64,000 bases of DNA from JBEKCP01 sp049509515 (GTDB taxonomy: Bacteria > Planctomycetota > Planctomycetia > Pirellulales > Thermoguttaceae), in assembly GCA_049509515.1 (NCBI GenBank), contig JBEKZV010000003.1, positions 62,001 through 126,000 on the forward strand, written 5' to 3'. The notes beneath the pieces are model-generated. The model saw only the letters and a list, made by a program, of their open reading frames with translations, searched no databases and was not told where the DNA came from. Both the position numbers and the translations under genes were made by a program. Below are positions 59,240 through 64,000 of this stretch, piece after piece. Within the stretch, counting starts at the first letter, position 1. Every line of letters starts with the position of its first letter.

Positions 59240-59291
59240 TAGGTTATGCTTCAGCATAACGGGAGATCATGTTACACAAGGTGCTATTATG
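59240..59291. repeat. Half-degenerate family C element at a gene start
   Basis: A complete left arm (TAGGTTATGCTTCAGCATAA, C at 59260), then a spacer resembling that of the 14806 element (ATCATGTTACACAAGGTG against ATCGTGTCAGAAAAGGTG), then a decayed right arm GCTATTATGA that contains the start codon of the alpha-galactosidase gene. Confidence 0.75.
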
Positions 59292-61415
59292 AGAAATCCG
59301 ACGAAGGCATGGTTGTTGACCTTCCTCTTGTGGTCGCCGGGCAGTCTGGCCCTGGCATTGGATCCGCGCGATGTGCCGGCCCAGCCGCCTAACGACGCCA
59401 TCATGGCCACCGCGGCCGAAACGGCCAGCATGGCCGATTGGGCTGCGGCCGCGTTCGGCGGCGGAGGGTCGCGGCAAACTCCGGCCGCGGCCGTGCGGCG
59501 GCCAAACGAGCCGGACGCCCCGCCTCTCTTGACGCCGGCCGGTCCGCCCTTCTCTTTCGTGCTTGGCGGCAAGCCGTCCGGCGAGTTGCTGAAGGACTGG
59601 AAACGCACGGCCGAGGCCAAGGACCTGCCCGATCGCATACGGCATCGAGTCGCCTGGACCGATCCCGGCTCGGGCCTGCGCGTGGCCGCCGAAGTGGTCG
59701 TCTACAAGCGTTACCCGGCGGCCGATTGGGTATTGCGTTTCGAGAACACGGCCCGGCAGGATACGCCGATCATCGAGGACATTCAGGCCCTGGACGTTAC
59801 CCTCGGGACCTCACGGCCCGAGCAGCCGGGCGTCCTGCACCATTTGGCGGGCGACGACTGTAGCGAGCGGTCGTTTCTGCCGATTGAAAGTCCGCTTCCC
59901 GCCGGCGGCAAGATCCGCCTGGCGCCCAACGGCGGCCGATCGTCCAACGGCACGTTTCCTTTCTTCAATTTCGCGTACGGGAAACGCGGGCTGTTCACCG
60001 CGATCGGCTGGACCGGCCAGTGGGCCGCGTCCTACCAGCGGGACGCGGCCGGGCCGACCCGCCTGCGCGCCGGCATGGAGCGGACCCATCTGCGGCTGCA
60101 CCCGGGCGAGGCGATTCGCAGCCCGCGAATCCTGCTCATGGCCTGGCAGGGCGACCTGCTGGCGGCGCACAACCGCTTTCGCCGCTTGATCCTGTTTCAC
60201 TACATCCCCCAGGAGCAATCGCGCCCGCTGGCCATGCCCGTCTTCTGGCAATGCTACGATCGCTACAACGGCCATCCCACGTGGCCCAGCGAGGCCGGGC
60301 AGTGCCACGCCGCCCAGATAGCCGCCAAGGCCGGCTGCGACTTCCTCTGGCTCGACGCGGCCTGGTTCCCGGGCAATTTCCCCAACGGCGTCGGCAACTG
60401 GTCCTGCAAGCCCAAGGAGTTTCCCCACGGCTTGAAGCCGGTGAGCGACGCCTGCCACCGCCTGGGGCTCAGGTTCATCGTCTGGTTCGAGCCGGAGCGG
60501 GTCGCAGCCGGCAGCCAGATCGCCCGGGAACACCCGGAGTTCGTCTTCGGCGGGGCCAACAGCGGGCTGTTCAAGCTCAGCGACCCCGCGGCGCGGCGCT
60601 GGCTGACCGACCTGCTCGTGCGGCGGATCGGCGAGTTCGGCATGGACTGGTACCGCAACGACTTCAACATCGACCCCTTGCCGTTCTGGCGGCAGAACGA
60701 CGCGGCCGACCGCCAGGGCATGACCGAGATTCGCTACGTCGAAGGGCATTACGCGATGTGGGACGAGATGATCGCCCGGTATCCCGGCCTGTTCATCGAC
60801 AACTGCGCCAGCGGCGGACGGCGGATCGACCTGGAGTCGATTCAACGCTCGGTGGCCCTGTGGCGGAGCGACACGGCGTGCCAGGCGGGCCGCGGCGATT
60901 GGCACCAGGCCCAGGCCTGCGGAATGAGCTACTTCCTGCCGCTCCACGAAATCTGCGCCTGGACGCCGGATGCCTACGAGATGCGGAGCACCGCGGGCGC
61001 CGGGGCCATCGTGCAGTTCGCCTTCCTCGACGGCGGGTTCTCGATCGAGGCCGCCCGGCAGGCCGTCGCCGAAGTCAAGGAGAATCAGAAGTACTTCTAC
61101 GGCGACTTCTATCCCCTCAGCGGATGCTCGACCGATCCCGGCCGGTTCCTGGCCTACCAGGTCCATCGGGCCGATCTGGGCGCAGGGCTCGTCCTGGCCT
61201 TTCGCCGGGCGAAGTGCAACCTGCCGGCGATCAGCGTTGCCCTGGGCGGGATCGACCCGCAAGCCGAGTACCAGGTCGAGTTCATCGACGAGCACCGGCA
61301 GAAGACCGCCAAGACCATGAGCGGCCGCGGGCTGGCCACCGACCTTTCCCTGACGATCCCGCAGCCTGGGGCCAGTCTGCTGGTCCGCTATCGGGCGATT
61401 GGCCTGACGCGGTGA
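59289..61415 (+). CDS. GH36-type alpha-galactosidase, secreted
   Basis: 708 residues, signal peptide KAWLLTFLLWSPGSLALALD. N-terminal beta-sandwich, then the (beta/alpha)8 barrel: CDFLWLDAAWFPGNFPNGVG, LRFIVWFEPERVAAGSQIAR, MDWYRNDFNID with nucleophile Asp458, and DNCASGGRRIDLES followed by VALWRSD with acid/base Asp528, both where GH36 enzymes have them. It removes terminal alpha-galactose from oligosaccharides or polysaccharides. The ATG is preceded by AAGGTG five bases upstream, a ribosome-binding site derived from a decayed family C repeat. Same strand as the lyase and PKD genes, consistent with a shared operon. Confidence 0.93.
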   Translation: MRNPTKAWLLTFLLWSPGSLALALDPRDVPAQPPNDAIMATAAETASMADWAAAAFGGGGSRQTPAAAVRRPNEPDAPPLLTPAGPPFSFVLGGKPSGELLKDWKRTAEAKDLPDRIRHRVAWTDPGSGLRVAAEVVVYKRYPAADWVLRFENTARQDTPIIEDIQALDVTLGTSRPEQPGVLHHLAGDDCSERSFLPIESPLPAGGKIRLAPNGGRSSNGTFPFFNFAYGKRGLFTAIGWTGQWAASYQRDAAGPTRLRAGMERTHLRLHPGEAIRSPRILLMAWQGDLLAAHNRFRRLILFHYIPQEQSRPLAMPVFWQCYDRYNGHPTWPSEAGQCHAAQIAAKAGCDFLWLDAAWFPGNFPNGVGNWSCKPKEFPHGLKPVSDACHRLGLRFIVWFEPERVAAGSQIAREHPEFVFGGANSGLFKLSDPAARRWLTDLLVRRIGEFGMDWYRNDFNIDPLPFWRQNDAADRQGMTEIRYVEGHYAMWDEMIARYPGLFIDNCASGGRRIDLESIQRSVALWRSDTACQAGRGDWHQAQACGMSYFLPLHEICAWTPDAYEMRSTAGAGAIVQFAFLDGGFSIEAARQAVAEVKENQKYFYGDFYPLSGCSTDPGRFLAYQVHRADLGAGLVLAFRRAKCNLPAISVALGGIDPQAEYQVEFIDEHRQKTAKTMSGRGLATDLSLTIPQPGASLLVRYRAIGLTR

Positions 61416-61448
61416 GTAGTTGATCGCCGCGGCCCGGGCCGTCTACTC
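61414..61448. terminator. Possible bidirectional hairpin between convergent genes
   Basis: GAGTAG (61414-61419) pairs with CTACTC (61443-61448), with the palindrome CGGCCCGGGCCG inside. It spans the 27-base gap and touches both stop codons. No T run on either strand, so termination is uncertain. Confidence 0.3.
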
Positions 61449-62501
61449 GGGCTTTGCCGGCAGGAACCGGAACGGCTTGGCCGGCCGGAACTCGCGGGCG
61501 GCGTTGCCGCTGTACGTCTTGCCGCCCACCAGCGTGAGCTTCCTCACCGGCGAGCCCTCCGCGAAGTCCAAATCCGCCAGGGGCACCCAAAAGACCGTCG
61601 GGCTGGTCGCCGAGTCGAAGTAGAAGACCTTGTTCTTCTGGTCGTACACGGTCCGCCAGATCGTGCTGGCGATGTTCGGCTGGCCCGGGGTGGTGATGCC
61701 CAGCGGCACCGACACGCCGCGGATCACGCTGAACACCGAGCCGACGGCCTTCTCGGGGTCGTCCGTCTGCGAGATGGCTTTGATGTAGAACGACGCGCGG
61801 GCGAAGCGGTCCGAGGCCCGGCTCGTCCCGGGGAGCATCGCCAGCCCGCCGATCTGCTCCCAGTATTTGTTCAGCGCAAGTTGCTGCTCGAAGGCGGGCG
61901 AGTTGGTCATCACCTGGTACTCGCGTCCGTGATGGATCCGCAGCTTGCCGCCGAGGTACTCGAAGATCGCCGAGTCGCCCGTCGGGTCCGACAGCGACAG
62001 GTGCCCCTGGCCCGGGGAGCCGTCGGGCAGGAGCGGGGCGATGACGGCAAACGGCTCTTTGCCCAGCGCTTCGACCGCCTCGGCGACGGTGGCGAAGTTG
62101 TCCAGCACATATTGCGCCCAGGCGGCGATCGAGAGCGTCGGCTGCCGGCGGCCGGGCTTGCCGTAGTCGGATTCGACCAGGTACAGGACGTCGGCGACCA
62201 GGCCCTTCTCGTTCATGCCGTCGACGGTGGCGACTCCGTAGAATCCGCACACGACGCTTCCGTACTTGCTGGTCCAGGCAATCGAATTCGGCCCGGCGGC
62301 CCCGTCGCGCCTCATGCCGCGCGGGAAGCTATAGAGGTCCGTGCCCGGGTCTTCCTCCCAGTCCATCGACCGGGCAACGACGACGGTTCCGCTGGGCCCG
62401 AGGTAGATGCACCGGGTACACGCATTGGAGACGGACGGCGCGAGCAGCAGGCAGGCGACAGCCGGCAGTGCGGCGACAACGGATGCGATGAGTCGATTCA
62501 C
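61443..62501 (-). CDS. Secreted choloylglycine hydrolase/penicillin V acylase family Ntn amidase
   Basis: 352 residues from a GTG at 62501, chosen because AGAGGAAG lies just upstream and a signal peptide starts there (RLIASVVAALPAVACLLLAP). Cleavage before Cys28 gives an N-terminal CTRCIYLGPSGTVVVARSMD. Counting that Cys as 1, Arg17 and Asp20 fall exactly where Cys-Arg-Asp occur in bile-salt hydrolases and penicillin V acylases, and MTNSPAFEQQ holds a likely catalytic Asn. The family cleaves linear amides (bile salts, N-acyl homoserine lactones, penicillin V); in an environmental planctomycete a lactone or acyl-amide substrate is more likely than bile salts (inference). Convergent with the alpha-galactosidase. 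Confidence 0.9.
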   Translation of the reverse strand: MNRLIASVVAALPAVACLLLAPSVSNACTRCIYLGPSGTVVVARSMDWEEDPGTDLYSFPRGMRRDGAAGPNSIAWTSKYGSVVCGFYGVATVDGMNEKGLVADVLYLVESDYGKPGRRQPTLSIAAWAQYVLDNFATVAEAVEALGKEPFAVIAPLLPDGSPGQGHLSLSDPTGDSAIFEYLGGKLRIHHGREYQVMTNSPAFEQQLALNKYWEQIGGLAMLPGTSRASDRFARASFYIKAISQTDDPEKAVGSVFSVIRGVSVPLGITTPGQPNIASTIWRTVYDQKNKVFYFDSATSPTVFWVPLADLDFAEGSPVRKLTLVGGKTYSGNAAREFRPAKPFRFLPAKPE

Positions 62502-63058
62502 GGGTCTTCCTCTTTCTGACGGCCTTCTGGGATCGGCAATTGCGAATAAGCCGGCAGCCGTGGGCGGCCTACTCGACCGTGCGCCGGCGACCTCCCGCAG
62601 CACGAGGTAATTCATTCGCGCGAGACTTCAGCCTGCTGAAAGGTAGTGCGCATTCCGTCTTCGCGTCTCAAGGCGGATCGGCCGGGGGCCTTGTCGTGGC
62701 TAGGAGCACGACCGCGCGGCCGCGAGAGCGACAAAACGCCACGGCAGCCGCGAAAAGTGAGGCGGGAAATGGTCACAACTTCGGGGGCGACGCCGAAAGT
62801 CCTTGGCGTTCAAGCGGAGTTGGACGCCCTGATTGCCGGCCGCATCAGGCCCAAGAGCACCTGACAGGCGTCCGCCCTTCTCACCCTTCCCGCCCTTTAC
62901 CCCCTCCTCACCCTACCTACAATCTCCCTCCGGAGGGGCGGGGGTGAGGGCATTCTTCCCCAAGGGCCCACGCCATTCTGGCCGCGCCCCGCATGCAGCC
63001 CTACGCCGATTGTCCCGGTGTTTTGACCTCACCTGTTTCGGTAGCGGTACAGGGTATA
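62502..63058. other. 557-base gene-free stretch with family D repeat
   Basis: No gene I can support. One short Arg-rich frame (62646-62864) has no ribosome-binding site or recognisable content. A family D-like repeat lies at about 62896-62951. The stretch ends in TATAAT at 63055-63060. Confidence 0.5.
62896..62951. repeat. Degenerate family D element
   Basis: CCTCACCCTACC and CTCCCTCCGGAGGGGCGG followed by GGGTGAGGG form an imperfect inverted repeat of the family seen at 5514 and 8743. Confidence 0.55.
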
Positions 63059-63391
63059 ATGGGCGCTGAAAGGAGTCCCCAGGGCTCATCTCGGACCCCG
63101 GGATTCGGGCCCAAGGCCGCTTACGATCTTGAACTCCGGGAACCGATCATTGGGGATCGTTATGTCGTTCAGGTGAAGTCGCGGGCGGGTCTCGCTGAAC
63201 TTCAGGCGACGATTTCGAGTTTCTCGCCTAAAGATTTTCGGCGCATTTTCTTCGTTGTACATTCGCCCAGCGATGACCTTGCGGGCGCGACCGATATCCC
63301 TGATCACGTCGAAATCGTCTCGCCGCAACGGCTGGGGCAGTTGGCAATGGACGCCGGCCTCGCCAAGTGGCTTGAGGACAAGGTGTCATAA
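63059..63391 (+). pseudogene. 5'-truncated nuclease-like fragment (possible PD-(D/E)XK family)
   Basis: About 110 codons, the last 87 of which look native: AAYDLELREPIIGDRYVVQV then KSRAGLAELQATISSF, FRRIFFVVHSPSDDLAG and LGQLAMDAGLAKWLEDKV. The D-x-E ... V-Q-V-K-S arrangement on adjacent strands resembles the core of PD-(D/E)XK (Mrr/restriction-like) nucleases. No ATG follows the AAGGAG at about 63070, and the region upstream is not coding-like, so the N-terminal part of the protein is missing. The stop is in the same frame as the next gene, 48 bases before its ATG. Confidence 0.5.
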
Positions 63392-63439
63392 GACGATTCG
63401 TCCAAAGCAAAGGATGAACTCTGGCCCGTTAGCAATCCT

Positions 63440-64000
63440 ATGGTACGCCTGTTCACCTATACGATTCCTACCGACGATGGTGCAGCGCCGAACCCCTTCC
63501 GGGGCATGTGCTCGCTGGCAATTTGCAAGCCCGGCATTCGTCGGGTGGCGAAGCCTTATGATTGGGTAGCCGGCCTCGGCTCAAGGGATGCGCCGAGTGG
63601 CGACCTCAGCGGACGCTTGGTCTATGCGATGCGGGTTGAGGAGGTGCTTTCCCTGAGGGAATACGACCAACAGGCAGCCTCCAGGTGGCCGCACCGCATC
63701 CCGAATGTGGGAAGCGCCGATTTGTCGGAGCGATTGGGGGACTGCATCTACGATTTTTCAAGCGGATCACCCGTCCAACGCCACAGTGTCCACGGGCCTC
63801 GCAATGTAGCGACCGACTTGAGCGGCGAGAACGTCCTCATCTCGAAAGATTTTTACTACTTTGGCAGTCGCGCCAAGAGGCTGCCCGGCCAGCTCCTTCC
63901 CATATGCCATCAGACGCAGGGACACCGGAGCGATTCGAACCCTCCCTACTTTGGCCAGTTTGTCTCGTGGCTGCGTGGCCTTGGCCTTGCGCGCGGACAA
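63440..64000 (+). CDS. Nmad2-type nucleotide-modification-associated protein (partial)
   Basis: 187 codons visible; the frame is open to the window edge. Opening MVRLFTYTIPTDDGAAPNPF, then MCSLAICKPGIRRVAKPYDW, RLVYAMRVEEVLSLREY and LSGENVLISKDFYYFGSRAK match the Nmad2 domain (nucleotide modification associated domain 2), which was proposed from comparative genomics to work with DNA base hypermodification or its sensing and is often seen in mobile and defence gene sets. The ATG at 63440 gives the standard N-terminus; there is no strong Shine-Dalgarno. The domain's usual ending near the Phe-Gly-Ser block appears passed, so an extra C-terminal region may follow outside the window. Confidence 0.85.
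   Translation, partial: MVRLFTYTIPTDDGAAPNPFRGMCSLAICKPGIRRVAKPYDWVAGLGSRDAPSGDLSGRLVYAMRVEEVLSLREYDQQAASRWPHRIPNVGSADLSERLGDCIYDFSSGSPVQRHSVHGPRNVATDLSGENVLISKDFYYFGSRAKRLPGQLLPICHQTQGHRSDSNPPYFGQFVSWLRGLGLARGQ

Noticed and set aside
62646..62864. 72-codon plus-strand frame as a small gene.
   Set aside because: No Shine-Dalgarno, Arg-rich shadow-like composition and no family resemblance; left as non-coding.
63055..63060. TATAAT as a promoter for the nuclease-like fragment.
   Set aside because: The nearest TTGACC is 26 bases upstream (too far), and no other -35 fits a 16-18 base spacer. The ATG overlaps the hexamer itself.
63925..63965. GATTCGAACCCTCC on the plus strand looks like the complement of a tRNA T-arm (GGTTCGAATC).
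   Set aside because: The T stem has a G-G mismatch, no matching acceptor stem (GACACCG) or anticodon arm is found upstream, and the stretch is coding in the Nmad2 gene.

Overview
The window looks like a chromosome segment of a GC-rich Planctomycetota bacterium, probably Pirellulales-like (inference). Supporting signs are an ECF sigma factor translationally coupled to a large membrane Ser/Thr kinase, a DUF1080 protein, many long secreted proteins, small lipoprotein families without well-known homologues, and a dense population of short palindromic repeats. No rRNA, tRNA, CRISPR array, prophage or intact insertion sequence was found.

Layout. 1-9.9 kb: secreted BON-domain protein, a primary-type sigma-70 factor, alaS, two tandem paralogous membrane-anchored coiled-coil proteins, and a membrane-anchored protein of unknown function. 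10.1-16.1 kb: an operon of three envelope proteins (two of them paralogues, the third with a DUF11-like domain), an unrecognised 435-residue protein with a leaderless-type promoter, and a class I/II aminotransferase. 16.1-21.7 kb: the ECF sigma factor and the 1651-residue kinase. 21.8-30.3 kb, minus strand: four secreted proteins in series (two transglutaminase-like proteins, an Asp-box propeller, a DUF1080 protein). They diverge at 30.3-30.6 kb from two very large secreted proteins (30.6-38.2 kb; a GH42-like multidomain enzyme and a beta-helix/propeller/CBM9-like protein). 38.2-40.6 kb is a small accessory patch: a DUF5678-like/retropepsin-like pair, a duplicated gene 3' fragment, and a nucleotidyltransferase antitoxin gene followed by a truncated HEPN toxin gene. 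40.7-49.1 kb: a GH101/DUF5696-like hydrolase, an Spy/CpxP-like protein, a DJ-1/PfpI protein, small genes, a nusB-like remnant, and a C69 peptidase whose 3' end runs antisense through a DUF3467 gene. 49.1-62.5 kb: a second polysaccharide block (beta-helix protein, two heparinase II/III-like lyases flanking a PKD/LamG protein, a GH36 alpha-galactosidase) and a choloylglycine-hydrolase-family enzyme. 62.5-64 kb opens another accessory patch: a 5'-truncated nuclease-like fragment and an Nmad2-type nucleotide-modification-associated gene that runs off the window.

How it fits together. The 21.8-61.4 kb genes mostly carry signal peptides and carbohydrate-active or carbohydrate-binding folds, consistent with extracellular or periplasmic breakdown of a complex, probably uronic-acid-containing glycan. 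No sulfatase or transporter is present here. One promoter in the divergent region (30.5 kb) carries a perfect 15-bp palindrome suited to a repressor.

The most distinctive property is a set of unrelated palindromic repeat families (called A-H below). They lie not only between genes but also inside reading frames (kinase at 16.9 kb, propeller at 35.95 kb, envelope protein at 9.7 kb). Elsewhere they supply a stop codon (50.43 kb), a ribosome-binding region (59.28 kb) or an N-terminus (27.5 kb), and one is nested inside another (25.3 kb). Family cores: A GGGTGGGTCGAGCGCAGCGA; B GGGCACCATGCG; C TAGGTTATGCTTCAGCATAA; D CTCTCCCGGAGGGAGAGG; E CAGTGGGCAGTGGG; F CGTATCCGGCACACTCCGTG; G AT-rich with AACAGAGG; H AT-rich with AAATCCCAAATCCAAA.
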